Positions 35,781 through 48,238 of a stretch of DNA of 64,000 nucleotides are shown here, piece by piece. Position 1 is the first letter of the stretch. Each line of letters opens with the position of its first letter. The notes beneath the pieces were generated by a model. That model was not told the origin of the DNA. It was given only the letters and a program-made list of their open reading frames with translations, and made no database searches. The DNA is from Lutraria lutraria. Its lineage: Eukaryota > Mollusca > Bivalvia > Venerida > Mactridae. The DNA is taken from contig OZ026841.1 of NCBI GenBank assembly GCA_964023205.1, positions 27,111,561-27,175,560 on the forward strand. The letters run 5' to 3'. The translations under genes and the position numbers were made by a program.

Positions 35781-36228
35781 TAAGATTTTTTTAAATCTCT
35801 TGTCAGAAACCATAAGTCCTTGAGCTATGACATTTGGCGTGAAGCATTTAAGGTCTGTACCTCCAAGGTCAAAGGTAATTAGTAAGGTTTTATTTGCGTC
35901 TGCTCAGTAACAATGTCTTATACAGATGAATTTCAGAAATACTTAATTGGAATTTTCCACAACAGGCAACATTTTTACATGTGCGTACTCAGAAAATCCA
36001 AAGCTAGCTAACTGCATTTCAATATTTTTTACACAAAGGCCTGTATTCTTCATGATTTTGGAAAAACTTACCTTGTTGACAAACAGTATGGGTGCTCACA
36101 ACGAGGAACGGAAGTTCCTCACAACATTTTTTCCAAAGGATAGATTACACTTGTCATGAGTTAAACTGGTGTGGAGCTATTTATGAATGGAGTTACTATT
36201 TTTGAAAGCCTGTTGAACCTGGTTAGAC
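35781..36228. other. Non-coding stretch
   Basis: No gene recognised. The 70-codon frame at 35947-36159 lacks any known domain. Confidence 0.5.
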
Positions 36229-36230
36229 TA

Positions 36231-37661
36231 CGAGGGTTGTCCTTTAAGTATGTAGACTTTTCTCATAACTCGGCTATTTTTTAATATTTTGTAACATAAT
36301 TTCTGAGATGTATAATTAAAATCTTCTTTGAGCTGTGGTGCAAATTTTATTAAAATACAAAGAACATGAATAAAGTTGCATTGTGTTTTATTACATCACT
36401 AACACCAACCCGGCGCACGGCATAACGTCTCTTAATGTCACTTTGACGTCAGGTCAAATATTCATCCTAAACATTGTCTATGTAGGCACCACCCGAACAA
36501 AAACAATCCCATTGTCAGGAGATCCATTTACTTTAGATGTCTATGTAGAATATCTGATCGAATGAAGACACAATATTCATTGTTTCTGGCACCAAATATT
36601 GCATGTTTTCGAATCTCCTACCATGTAGATCTTGTATGAGACTTGAGACATTAGGGATGTGTTAAAATGTATTGATGTGTTAAAACGTATTGTTTATATT
36701 TTTCTTATATCGTCATAACAAAAGTACTAATATTTATGAATAAATGTTTAACTTAAGCATTAATTTGTCAATAGGCTATTTTGCTGTAGTTCGCTGCATT
36801 TACTGTCTGTCCGCCTGTTACTATAGCAGCATGCCTCGGCGTCCATAAAAACACAAGTTTTTTTCCGCCAGATTTAGACACTCTGGCATTCTTCAGAGGT
36901 GAGGTTCTAAGTGTTTTCCACACGGATGATTCAGTCTTATTTTAGCTATATTTTAGAATCTGGTGAATAAATGATTTTGATTTCCCAATTGCGCTGAAAA
37001 AGTGCGAAAGATTAATCACCGATCCTCTGCTAGCAATTCTCTAACACCCTGCTAAATCGTCAACTTTTGTTTCACTGGTCGTCTGTAGTGCGTTTCATCT
37101 TCTACAGATTCATTACTGTGTGACAGTCTTTAATTCAATCACTACGTTCGACAACATTCCTTCAAATTTCAGGCATCTTATATTATGCTCTATGTTTGCT
37201 GGTGTATTTTCCTTAAGGCCTTAAAGAACTGGATCGCTGTACCCAACTTGACGACTCCTTTCGACGTCATCTTTTTTGAGTTTGTATCTCGTAAGGGCGT
37301 AACCAAACTTGTCATTTCTTGCTCAAAAAGAAAGAATTGCCGTTTTTTTTTTAAAAAGAAATGATGTCATGACATCTGGTTTTAGGCACACGTAATTTTG
37401 TGTACAATTCACCATTTTTAACTGTTTTATTTGCGTTTTATATCAATACATACAATTCAAATGACTTGTGCGCCACATTGTGCTACGTGTTGTCATGGAA
37501 ACATTAATTTGTGGACTTCAATGCAAAACATCGTCTAAAATTGTAAAACCATGAAATAGAATATGAATAGTAGTTTGTCTGTCTATTCAAAGTATCAATC
37601 AGTTATCCTGAAGGACTTCGGAGTTATGAGAAAAGTCTACATACTTAATGGACAATCCTCG
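36231..37661 (-). mobile_element. Mariner element with 41-bp inverted repeats, decayed
   Basis: The left end CGAGGGTTGTCCTTTAAGTA (36231 on) and the reverse complement of the right end (37621-37661) match at 39 of 41 bases. TA dinucleotides flank both sides (36229-36230 and 37662-37663), the expected mariner target duplication. The 1431-bp length is close to a full mariner, and a decayed transposase is on the minus strand. Confidence 0.9.
36961..37114 (-). pseudogene. Mariner transposase remnant, DNA-binding region
   Basis: One minus-strand frame reads NESVEDETHYRRPVKQKLTI, stop, QGVRELLAEDR, stop, LIFRTFSAQLG. This follows the mariner pattern SVEDEPRxGRPV...VRELLxEDRRLTIRxIxxxLG, the linker and second helix-turn-helix of the paired-like DNA-binding domain. 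Two in-frame stops show decay. The catalytic D,D34D part should lie at lower coordinates but I could not identify it. Confidence 0.75.
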
Positions 37662-37699
37662 TAGATGTTAAATTGTTCTCTTTTTTTTCCCCCTCATAT

Positions 37700-37944
37700 C
37701 ATTATTATATTTTTTATGTATTAAAACTTGCTTGTATAATTACATATTTAACAATACTTTTGGAAATGAACTAGTAGTTAAAAATCTACCAAACTTAAAA
37801 TTTGTCTAAAAATGATACACCTACTCATGTATTTTTAAGTACCTGAACATTTCTAATTTTTGTATGTACCAAATATTTGTTTCTTTTTATGTGTGAATGT
37901 TGGACATATTGTCTTATCTCTCAAATAAATTCTATCTATCTATA
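37700..37944 (+). mobile_element. LINE 3' end remnant
   Basis: Ends in CTCAAATAAATTCTATCTATCTATA, that is AATAAA followed by a short (TATC)n tail, a common LINE 3' end. No coding sequence is visible upstream because the mariner lies there. Confidence 0.5.
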
Positions 37945-38627
37945 ATTAGGTATCATTTATTATATTCTTTCAGTATTTGGACTTCATTGTTAAAACAGCC
38001 AATGCTAAAATGAAAGAGACTTAGGAAAGGATTGACAGGTTTTTGTTTCACCACATTTCCCATCATTGCTGTCCCTAAGATTATGTGCTGCTTATGTTGC
38101 TTTCAGTGAGTCTGATTTTCTTGGACACGTTTTCTTGAATTACTCTATTAATGTAAGTTATTTCTGCTATTTACATATTATTTTTTCTTGCACTTCTTTT
38201 GATTTTGACAATATACATTTGAAATACAATCTGCCTCAATAAACAAGTTATTTGTACTTTGTAAATTTTAAAGTGCATCATTTATATAACTACCAGATAA
38301 TAAAATTATATGTTTTTTTTCTGTGACTTGAATAGCCATCTATATCATGAAAGCGTATAAAGCTATATCTGACGGACCTTTTATATGCAGAATAATTGTT
38401 TGGATATGATTATAAAACTCAAGTAGCTAAATTTTAAAAATGAACAATGGAATCTTCATAAGAAATTATACCTAGCAATGGAAGGGAGATAACTCAAAAA
38501 TTGAAAATCAGAATTAGAAAGAATAATGATACATTGATGCATGAGTGATGAATCATTACTTGCTGATGTAGATATTGTTATAAATAGATGAAGAAAGTGC
38601 CTGCTGATTAATGATTATGTATTCACA
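37945..38627. other. Non-coding stretch
   Basis: No feature recognised. Confidence 0.5.
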
Positions 38628-38745
38628 GGGTTTTCAATATGATTGAGGCCAACAGAGAGGTCCAGACATTTTTCCAACAATTTATACTTTTAAGGCTTCC
38701 AGATTTCTTACCGTGCCCAAAGTTGTTTCTAAGTAGCTAAATCAA
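38628..38745. mobile_element. Partial copy of the short hAT-like MITE
   Basis: CAGGGTTTTCAATATGATTG, GGCCAACAG, GTGCCCAAAG and TTTCTAAGTAGCTAAAT match the MITE at 29057-29230 in order. The right terminus is missing. Confidence 0.6.
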
Positions 38746-38804
38746 TGAATGATTTTTAGTCAATTTGGTTTGACAACTATAACCATATTAAAATTATTTT
38801 TCAG

Positions 38805-38945
38805 GTGTCCAACATCAACTAAGACAACAAGTTGGCCTAACATTGCTATCCCTGAGACCGTCATTAAGGAAACCATTGCTTCATTGAAGCTACTGTTGCC
38901 ACATCAGCTGACCATCAACTGTTATCATGAGGCAAAATTACAGAG
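38805..38945 (+). pseudogene. Candidate exon upstream of the SWIM/YqaJ-like gene pieces
   Basis: After a good acceptor (AATTATTTTTCAG) the frame reads CPTSTKTTSWPNIAIPE, TVIKETIASLKLL and LPHQLTINCYHEAKLQR, to a weak donor (CAGAG|GTTGG). Codon composition is coding-like and the frame has no stop within these limits. I do not recognise a domain. Same strand and close position (320 bp upstream) suggest it belongs to the same gene as 39264-39670, but no joint reading frame could be proved. Confidence 0.3.
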
Positions 38946-39263
38946 GTTGGCCAATATTTGAATTTCATTTTATAAATGTTGTAATTTATATAATTATTAT
39001 GCAGCAAACTTATGTTGGTTATACTTGACTGAAAAATTACAATTTATCAGCTAAATTCCGGCTTGTTAATCATGGTACATCCTAGGTAGGTTTTGTCCTG
39101 TTGTTTGCATCTTTACTGTCTATACTAACTAAATGAAGTTATAATTTATATGCTAATAATTATGCTTATTAAGAATACTATAACTATCATGTCAAGCATT
39201 AAATTTACAGTCTGCCTTTAAAAATTTGACGAAAATATAAACATGAAAGAATAACTTGACTAT

Positions 39264-39670
39264 TTGTATTCGAAGTATAGTCAAATAGGGCATATCATGT
39301 TTACAAACAAAACCGATAGATATCGCGCATGTGTAATCAGCTGGTGGGCAAAAAACAACAATTTCAAAATAGCAATGGCCACTGGCGTAGTAAGACGTAA
39401 TCAAATTGATCCTTTATCAGATGACATTGAATTATCTGATTATGCGAAAATGTTACCCTTTTAGGCAAAGAAACGTTACATTGTAAAACTTCTCCATAAT
39501 TATGGACAGTGTTTGCTTCCGGATCCATATTTTATAAATTCAACTTTGAGTGACGACCCTTCGTTGTGGTCAAACATCGAATTTGGACATTTGTACTGCT
39601 ATTTGATCGAGACATCTGAGCTGTTTACAAAGGAATCTTTGAAAGCCTTCAAGTCTCTAGATGCAAACAG
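39264..39670 (+). pseudogene. SWIM/YqaJ-type protein, N-terminal exon with premature stop
   Basis: One frame runs from about 39264 to the donor at 39670|GTTTGT. It reads DPLSDDIELSDYAKMLPF, TAG at 39462, then AKKRYIVKLLHNYGQCLLPD, PYFINSTLSDDPSLWSNI, EFGHLYCYLIETSELF and TKESLKAFKSLDANR. The DPY...DDPSLWP...DIxxYLIxTPSxFTxExLKAxKSLEAYxYF pattern is the N-terminal region of a large uncharacterised animal family that also has a SWIM zinc finger and a YqaJ nuclease-like domain. The exon ends in phase 2 and fits the next exon exactly. The TAG lies inside otherwise conserved sequence, so this copy looks inactivated. An in-frame TAA at 39252 puts the exon start after that point, perhaps near 39281. 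Confidence 0.65.
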
Positions 39671-40026
39671 GTTTGTTAACATGTTGCAACTATCATAGCC
39701 AGATAACAAGTATTTACAATAAATCTACAGTGATGTTGTTTAAACATATTGTCAGAGGTCCTTACCACACCAGTGGTCGGCATCTTTCTTAATGTTATCG
39801 TAGATAAAAAAAAATTTGATTTTCATGTGTTATTTTATGATGATCGATTTCGATATGTTTATAAATCAATGTCGATAATTAATCTAATTCAGAATATGCC
39901 AAAGTGTTCCTTGTCTTTTTGTATGCGTTTTAAATTGAGGTGGTATATAATTTACTGTATGATTGTGTCATGCAATGAATTAAAGTTTTATTCAGTGTAT
40001 TATTTTCATATTGTACTTTAATTCAG
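39671..40026 (+). other. Intron between the two SWIM/YqaJ-like exons
   Basis: Donor GTTTGT at 39671 and acceptor TTTAATTCAG ending at 40026 join the flanking exons in phase (AAC AG|G TTT). A chance open frame fills part of it (39749-40021). Confidence 0.5.
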
Positions 40027-40216
40027 GTTTGTTGTCAGCGACCATGTTCAGTCGGTTGAATACCATGGTATAGGTGACAATGTACCCTTCTGTGCTGTAC
40101 GTGCAAAAGTGATCCCTTCACAGAGAATTACAGAAAAGCCGCACAGACCTTGAGCGTCCTAAGACAAAGAAACTGCATCAGTATACTGTGCTCACTGTAA
40201 ATGTATGGCAGCTAGG
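40027..40216 (+). pseudogene. SWIM zinc-finger exon with two nonsense codons
   Basis: Continuing the frame of the previous exon, it reads FVVSDHVQSVEYHGIGDN, VPFCAVRAKVIPSQRITEK, PHRP, TGA (40151), AS, TAA (40160), DKETASVYCAHCKCMA and a donor AGG|GTATGT. In the family this region is AxVxPSQRxxEKPHxPWV...GxVxCAHCxCMAG, with the CxC opening the SWIM zinc finger (CxCx(n)CxH) that continues in the next exon. The TGA sits where the conserved Trp (TGG) belongs, a single G-to-A change. The second half of the finger (C-S-H) was not found, and a large transposon begins 40 bp after the donor. Role in the family is unknown; a nucleic-acid interaction is inferred. Confidence 0.7.
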
Positions 40217-40276
40217 GTATGTTTCTGTTTTTTCAATTGATTGCCCCTTATGTATACAGTATAACCCCTGAAAACC

Positions 40277-43200
40277 AGACCCCTTCTGGACTGAGCCAAA
40301 GTCCAGTTTTCTGAGAATTCCAGTTTTCAGAGAACTTTTGGTAAAATTGGAAATTTATCCATACTTGGTCTTGTGGGTGACTGATTTGTATATGTACCAC
40401 ATGGTTGTTTTATATACTTAGTTGTACTGATATGTATTACTATATGATTGCTAAACCAAGCAAAGAATATGTTTTCCAAATATATCACCCTATTGTCTTC
40501 TGTGTAAGGGTTTTATAGAAATCAAGTTGTGTAGGAGAAACAGCTTGAACCCAGTACCAGTCAGGGAAACTTGATAACATATGTAGAAAAGGAAATTTAA
40601 AGATGGTTTAAGAAAAGACTCGTATCATCTGACAATCTTGATATTCTCTTCAAGAGACAATCCAAACCTTCTACGCTTAGAAGGTGGTTCAGACATCATT
40701 TAAAAGAAGTGCAATATAAGTATATAAGGCAGGCTACCGCATGTAGACAGCCTTTCCGTTTCCACAAGTCAGTGGAACAAGAACATTAAATTGAAAGAAA
40801 CTAAGTTCAGCAGCACGCTTGGGCATGGTCGGGGTACTAGTAGGATGAAGAAAGCGAATATACAAAAGCTAGAGAGGCATATAAGGTCCAGAAGGTTGAG
40901 GAACGATCATTCGTGTATGCAAGACGATTCGGGTGAGAAATTTACCTGTCATTTATTTAGAACAAATTGTATTTGAATCAAAATGTGCCCTGACCTCAGA
41001 ACGAGGGTGTGGTGAAGCGATGACGTACAGAAACGATGTTTCAAGGGTTGAAACAAGCGTATATCGAGTACTCCCGCCATGTTGACAATAAATATTGTTT
41101 ATCCGGGAATTTAGGTCAGACAATGCTAAATCCCACCATGGTCCGTACGTCCCGCATGTTTTTACCGTTCTAAAAAACTTAATCAGTGAAGGCGAATATA
41201 TTAATGTGTCATTGTAATTAAAATGGGTTATCGGAAGTATACAGCAGTCAGACAATCGTAATGTTCGATGTCAAATTGATTGGGAGACCCAAACAGACGA
41301 AGCAAACAATTATGATCGGTGTGTCATTTACGTGTGTTATCCGAATAATGGGGCATCTAATAATGTCCATAATCTACACTCAGGCATAACTTACTGTTGT
41401 CAACACATCTGCAATCAGCAGAAACAGAGTTAAACTCTTCAGTTTGAAGAGTTGTATGCATAAAAATTATTTTGGTATTAGAATCAAAGCACTGAGAGTA
41501 CTGTCAGAAGCAAAAGTTAAAATGTAATTAATAATAATAATTATCTGGTATTTGTGCATTAGATAATACCAAAAAGCTCAACCAACTCTAGGCACCATTT
41601 TTCAAACTCAAATGTATATATTGTTTGGACTAATAATTTCCTCAAAATAGTCAGTTTTGGCTCAGTGAAATGAAGACGTTTTGGTAGAGGTTCACTTGTC
41701 ATATTCCCAATTCTGTTAAAGTTGATAGTAAACGCATACCTTCACTTTCTGTTCACTGTAAAACACGCCTGGCTCTTAAAACTTCGTAATTAATACTAAT
41801 TATATGTGATAATAGAGTTAGTTTTTCCTTCATTAGGGTTAACTCTTTAGCGATGTGGTTGAGTGTTAATTTATTTTAAGTTTATCGCAAATAAGAAATT
41901 CATTCCACAAGATTGAGTGCATTCCGTACTTTATTTCTATCCGGTGGGAGGAGTTACGGTTAACTGGTGTCCTCGCCCTGCTAGTGTCTTTTAGCAATTC
42001 CCATGTATATTGTTGCGAAGCGTACTATGAATGAAACTTTTGTGCGGATGAATACTGAATTATTAAACTCAATAGTTTTACAGTTGGAAATGCCATTACA
42101 ATGTAATTATTCAAAATGAACATAATCCTGCAATATATCCAACTTGTATCATAACTGCAATCGGTAGATTATACAACCGATGGTACTATTTTTCAACGCG
42201 AATGTATGGCGTCACGTTTTTGTCAAAACAAAACTGGGTGTATAACTATAGAAGCACTCGCTTTGCTTTTGCTTCTAAAAACTGGATTTGTTTCACTGCC
42301 TGCACTTGGGAATGCAGGTGCTCGTTTTTATACCACTTCCATTATAGAATAGGCCAAGGGATATATGTATATAAGTCTTAGAATAGCTGTATGTTGGAAA
42401 TTATTGCTGTAACACAGCATAGTAGCATCACTACATCGCTACACTATGATGTCATGTGCATTTGGGAGGTTTCTGCTTGTGCACTGTTATTTAGTACATT
42501 TGAGGAAAGAAAGAAGGTGGCCGACTGCATTGTATTGTTTGGAACATTGACTCAATGACTCCTGGCATTTGTAAAAGAGATGTGTGCAGATAGATTGATA
42601 TATCTGAATTCTGTTATTAATTTAGCTACACTTTTATCTATTGCCACCTGTATACCTCCATCGAGAGATAGACAAATAGACATGTCCATTTAGAACTTAA
42701 TAATTGTTTTATACCTGACTCGCTTAACAGAGTGTTCAAACATTTCAAAAGAGTGCAAATATTTATAGCTTTGGCTGTAATTAACTGGATTGATATTTTA
42801 TTTCTATGGCAGTAGAACCATTTCTTAAGGTCTACCATAGGTGCTACCATTTCATACTAGTATGTCGGACTTCTGAGTTGAAAGGTCTTTTTAGCCGATG
42901 AAGCTTATAAGCAAGCATGGATTACAACATGGAATTATCAATATACTTATAAGAACAAAGACAAAATTATGAAAAAACAGCATGTAACTAATAATGATAA
43001 AATAAACAGGAGAGTTTACATCCACTTATATTTGGGTATACTTTATGCAAGCTGCAGTCGTTGCATGTACGCAGTAGGTGTTGCCAGACAGTCTCATATG
43101 GTAGCCAAATTTAGAATATATGTTGTCAATGACTAAAACATCATAGGATTTTTTAATTGAAACCATGAGGGTTGAATGACACAAAATAGTAGTCAGGAGT

Positions 43201-44411
43201 TCCTTCCCCTTAGTATACATAAAGTGGTGATAGTACTGGTCAACTGATTGACTTGAAACTTCATGGTAGTGTCCAGGTGTAGAAAGTTTGGTTAAAGTTG
43301 CAGGCAAGTTACTGTCATGCTCATCATCTTAGTAACCAATTGCAGAATTTAATTGATACTTTTTTAGGGCACAGGACCAGACAGATAAGTTAGATAACTC
43401 TATCCATGCGCACGCATCGGAATGAATCCTTTTACATAAAGAAGAATTTATCATTCCAACGACAACTGTACCTGATCGAAATTTCATATTGATTATGATT
43501 AGTAACATGGCGAATGGTGATAGCTCATTGAATTAAAGAAACATACAATCAGCCATATTTCATCATCTCAAGGTTCATGTAGTTTTGCTCTCTTTCAGGC
43601 GTTTGATTATGATAGAATTGTAAGTTGTTTAAAATGGATCCATATCAAAAATGCATTTAGATTACTTCCAATACATGAAGCCGCAGGATTTCAATCTTTT
43701 AGGGATGTCTTACTTTTTGGCTATACATAGTATTATTCCAAGCATATTTGAGAAATTTTCTAAATCTTTAGAATTTGGTTTGAAAGAATTGGTAAGGAAA
43801 AATTAACTAGGAATGGCTTCCCATGGTTCGGACAATCTTTTAATGGTGACAGACCAGAGGCGTGTCAATAAATAATTTCTCCCAGCGCAAGTAACCAGAT
43901 CAGTGAAAATACTTTATTTTGTGTGATTCTGCTGGGCGATATATACTTAAAAGTAAATAAGTCAGTTAAGGTATAGCCTTGGGTGCTCGAACAATTAATG
44001 AGAGTTTAATTCACACATAATGCTCATAAAGTTTTTTTTGTTTTTTTTAGGGTATGTTTTTGTTTTTTAGAATTTTGGAGGAAAACCCTACAATATAGGG
44101 TTTAGTGGCGGAAAATTCTAAGGGGACAGACATGCAGGTATTGCTGATTGATTTAGGTCAATATTGGCTCACTTGGTGTAGCGTTGGGAAGCTGTAGAAG
44201 ATGGCAAGGACCCGCTATGCAAGGACTCAACGCTCACTATACTGGGACAGTTATTAAGTCTCAAAAGGTTCACTTGGATTTTGTCCGGAATAAGCATATG
44301 CAACTAGCTCCGACAAATAAAACCAATTAAATTTTGTCTAGTATATTTGGCACATGGCTACGTGCAAATCGAGCAGGGTGGATTGTTGTCATTAGCTATG
44401 CATTAACTAAT
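40277..44411. other. Interior left part of the pogo-like element, unrecognised
   Basis: No domain could be assigned. A stop-free run at about 40608-40790 (plus) reads RWFKKRLVSSDNLDILFK, RQSKPSTLRRWFRHHLKEV and on to TAA. It is basic and coding-like but not recognised and has no start. Around 41000-41090 there is a CpG-containing patch with TGACGTA and, on the minus strand, AACATGGCGGGAGT, a YY1-like start context opening a 43-codon frame. A solo degenerate satellite word (GGAATGGCTTCCCATGG) sits at about 43812. Confidence 0.4.
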
Positions 44412-46124
44412 TGGATATTTGGGAATGGCTTCCCGCATACTACTGAGCAATGAAATAAAATGCGCTACTTGGGAATGGCTTCCTGCTTAAGTAGCTATGC
44501 ATGGTATTCAGTGTGTTACTTGGGAATGCTCCCCTCTTAAGTAACTAGCAATCTTATTTCAGTTTGTGTTACTCAGGATTGGCTTCCCGCAGAAGTAACT
44601 AGTAATGGTATTTCAGTCCGTTTTACTTGGGAATGGCTTCCTACGTAAGTAACTATAATGGTATTCCAGTCTGATTATTTGGGAATGGCTTCCTGTTTAA
44701 GCAACTGTACACCGAGTGTTACTTGGGAATTGCTTCCCGCTTAAGTAACTAGTAATGATATTCAGAGTTTAACTTGGGAATAGCTTCCCGCTTAAGTAAC
44801 TAGTAAGGGTACTGTGTGTGACTAGGGAATGGCTCCCCTCTTAAGTAACTAGAATGGTATTTCAGTCTGTGTTACTTGGGAATGGCTTCCCGCTTTAGTA
44901 ACTAGAATGGTATTTCAGTCTGTGTTACTTGGGAATGGCTCCCCTCTTAAGTAACTAGAATCGTATTTCAGTCTGTGTTACTTGGGAATGGCTCCCCTCT
45001 TAAGTAACTAGAATCGTATTTCAGTCTGTGTTACTTGGGAATGGCTCCCCTCTTAAGTAACTAGAATCGTATTTCAGTCTGTGTTACTTGGGAATGGCTT
45101 CCCGCTTAAGTAACTAGAATGGTATTTCAGTCTGTGTTACTTGGGAATGGCTTCCCGCTTAAGTAACTAGAATGGTATTTCAGTCTGTGTTACTTGGGAA
45201 TGGCTCCCCTCTTAAGTAACTAGAATGGTATTTAAGTCTGTGTTACTTGGGAATGGCTTCCCGCTTAAGTAACTAGAATGGTATTTCAGTCTGTGTTACT
45301 TGGGAATGGCTCCCCTCTTAAGTAACTAGAATGGTATTTAAGTCTGTGTTACTTGGGAATGGCTTCCCGCTTAAGTAACTAGAATGGTATTTCAGTCTGT
45401 GTTACTTGGGAATGGCTTCCCGCTTAAGTAACTAGAATGGTATTTAAGTCTGTGTTACTTGGGAATGGCTCCCCTCTTAAGTAACTAGAATGGTATTTAA
45501 GTCTGTGTTACTTGGGAATGGCTTCCCGCTTAAGTAACTAGAATGGTATTTCAGTCTGTGTTACTTGGGAATGGCTCCCCTCTTAAGTAACTAGAATGGT
45601 ATTTAAGTCTGTGTTACTTGGGAATGGCTTCCCGCTTAAGTAACTAGAATGGTATTTCAGTCTGTGTTACTTGGGAATGGCTCCCCTCTTAAGTAACTAG
45701 AATGGTATTTCAGTCTGTGTTACTTGGGAATGGCTCCCCGCTTAAGTAACTAGAATGGTATTTCAGTCTGTGTTACTTGGGAATGGCTTCCCGCTTAAGT
45801 AACTAGAATGGTATTTAAGTCTGTGTTACTTGGGAATGGCTCCCCGCTTAAGTAACTAGAATGGTATTTAAGTCTGTGTTACTTGGGAATGGCTCCCCGC
45901 TTAAGTAACTAGAATGGTATTTAAGTCTGTGTTACTTGGGAATGGCTTCCCGCTTAAGTAACTAGAATGGTATTTAAGTCTGTGTTACTTGGGAATGGCT
46001 TCCCGCTTAAGTAACTAGAATGGTATTTAAGTCTGTGTTACTTGGGAATGGCTTCCCGCTTAAGTAACTAGAATGGTATTCAGAGAGTTACTTGGGAAGG
46101 GCTCCTCGTATAAGTAACCTATGG
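44412..46124. repeat. 53-bp satellite array, block 1 (~32 copies)
   Basis: The unit is GTGTTACTTGGGAATGGCTT, CCCGCTTAAGTAACTAGAAT, GGTATTTAAGTCT (53 bp). The first eight or so copies and the last one are diverged, the core is nearly uniform. Each unit can fold: GTTACTT pairs with AAGTAAC and GGGAA with TTCCC around a TGGC loop, with a four-base bulge (GCTT). Variants differ at CCCGCTTA versus CCCCTCTTA and at TTCAGTC versus TTAAGTC. Confidence 0.98.
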
Positions 46125-46312
46125 AATGTTAGTTATTTTTCATTATTAATTTGCTTGACTCGGATATATTTTTTAACATTTTATATATATATGTATATAT
46201 GTTTATTAATGATTTAGGCCACCAGCCCAGAACATAGTTATGTTACTATAATTTGATCATTTTACAGTGTATACAAGTGTTCAAAGTTTAAACAGATTGA
46301 TTGATGATAGCT
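46125..46312. other. Non-satellite interruption between array blocks
   Basis: About 190 bp of unrelated AT-rich DNA with an (AT)n run near 46183. The satellite copies on both sides of it are diverged, as expected at array edges. Confidence 0.8.
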
Positions 46313-48238
46313 TAGGAATAGCTTCCTGCTTAAGTAACTAGTAAAGGTACAGTGTGTGACTTGGGAATGGCTTCCCATTAAGTAACTAGAATATTATTTC
46401 AGTCTGTAGTACTTGGGAATGGCTTCCCGCTTAAGTAACTAGTAAGGGTACAGTGTGTGACTAGGGAATGGCTCCCCGCTTAAGTAACTAGAATGGTATT
46501 TCAGTCTGTGTTACTTGGGAATGGCTTCCCGCTTAAGTAACTAGAATGGTATTTAAGTCTGTGTTACTTGGGAATGGCTTCCCGCTTAAGTAACTAGAAT
46601 GGTATTTAAGTCTGTGTTACTTGGGAATGGCTTCCCTCTTAAGTAACTAGAATGGTATTTAAGTCTGTGTTACTTGGGAATGGCTTCCCGCTTAAGTAAC
46701 TAGAATGGTATTTAAGTCTGTGTTACTTGGGAATGGCTTCCCGCTTAAGTAACTAGAATGGTATTTAAGTCTGTGTTACTTGGGAATGGCTTCCCGCTTA
46801 AGTAACTAGAATGGTATTTCAGTCTGTGTTACTTGGGAATGGCTTCCCGCTTAAGTAACTAGCAATGGTATTTCAGTCTGTGTTACTTGGGAATGGCTTC
46901 CCGCTTAAGTAACTAGAATGGTATTTAAGTCTGTGTTACTTGGGAATGGCTTCCCGCTTAAGTAACTAGAATGGTATTTCAGTCTGTGTTACTTGGGAAT
47001 GGCTTCCCGCTTAAGTAACTAGAATGGTATTTAAGTCTGTGTTACTTGGGAATGGCTTCCCGCTTAAGTAACTAGAATGGTATTTAAGTCTGTGTTACTT
47101 GGGAATGGCTTCCTGCTTAAGTAACTAGCAATGGTATTTCAGTCTGTGTTACTTGGGAATGGCTTCCCGCTTAAGTAACTAGAATCGTATTTCAGTCTGT
47201 GTTACTTGGGAATGGCTTCCCGCTTAAGTAACTAGAATGGTATTTCAGTCCGTGTTCTTGGGAATGGCTTCCCGCTTAAGTAACTAGAATGGTATTTAAG
47301 TCTGTGTTACTTGGGAATGGCTTCCCTCTTAAGTAACTAGAATGGTATTTAAGTCTGTGTTACTTGGGAATGGCTTCCCTCTTAAGTAACTAGAATGGTA
47401 TTTAAGTCTGTGTTACTTGGGAATGGCTTCCCTCTTAAGTAACTAGAATGGTATTTAAGTCTGTGTTACTTGGGAATGGCTCCCCTCTTAAGTAACTAGA
47501 ATGGTATTTAAGTCTGTGTTACTTGGGAATGGCTTCCCTCTTAAGTAACTAGAATCGTATTTCAGTCTGTGTTACTTGGGAATGGCTTCCCGCTTAAGTA
47601 ACTAGAATGGTATTTAAGTCTGTGTTACTTGGGAATGGCTTCCCTCTTAAGTAACTAGAATGGTATTTCAGTCTGTGTTACTTGGGAATGGCTTCCCTCT
47701 TAAGTAACTAGAATGGTATTTAAGTCTGTGTTACTTGGGAATGGCTTCCCTCTTAAGTAACTAGAATGGTATTTAAGTCTGTGTTACTTGGGAATGGCTT
47801 CCCTCTTAAGTAACTAGAATGGTATTTAAGTCTGTGTTACTTGGGAATGGCTTCCCTCTTAAGTAACTAGAATGGTATTTCAGTCTGTGTTACTTGGGAA
47901 TGGCTTCCCGCTTAAGTAACTAGAATGGTATTTAAGTCTGTGTTACTTGGGAATGGCTTCCCTCTTAAGTAACTAGAATGGTATTTCAGTCTGTGTTACT
48001 TGGGAATGGCTTCCCTCTTAAGTAACTAGAATGGTATTTAAGTCTGTGTTACTTGGGAATGGCTTCCCTCTTAAGTAACTAGAATGGTATTTCAGTCTGT
48101 GTTACTTGGGAATGGCTTCCCTCTTAAGTAACTAGAATGGTATTTAAGTCTGTGTTACTTGGGAATGGCTTCCCGCTTAAGTAACTAGAATGGTATTTAA
48201 GTCTGTGTTACTTGGGAATGGCTTCCCGCTTAAGTAAC
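46313..48238. repeat. 53-bp satellite array, block 2 (~36 copies)
   Basis: Same 53-bp unit. Here a third variant, CTTCCCTCTTAAG, dominates from about 46630 and especially after 47310, while the CTCCCCTC variant common in block 1 is almost absent. One unit near 47250 has a short deletion (CCGTGTTCTTGGG). Confidence 0.98.

Noticed and set aside
36383..36565. Plus-strand frame containing NPAHGITSL, like the mariner DNAPxH motif
   Set aside because: The element's transposase remnant (SVEDE...LLAEDR...SAQLG) is on the minus strand, so a plus-strand catalytic motif is a coincidence.
40953..41255. 100-codon minus-strand frame near a CpG patch
   Set aside because: No recognisable domain; the alternative 43-codon ATGGCGGGAG frame in the same place is equally unsupported.
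44412..48238. CRISPR-like or regulatory repeat array with palindromic units
   Set aside because: Units are contiguous with no spacers between them and diverge at the edges like a satellite.
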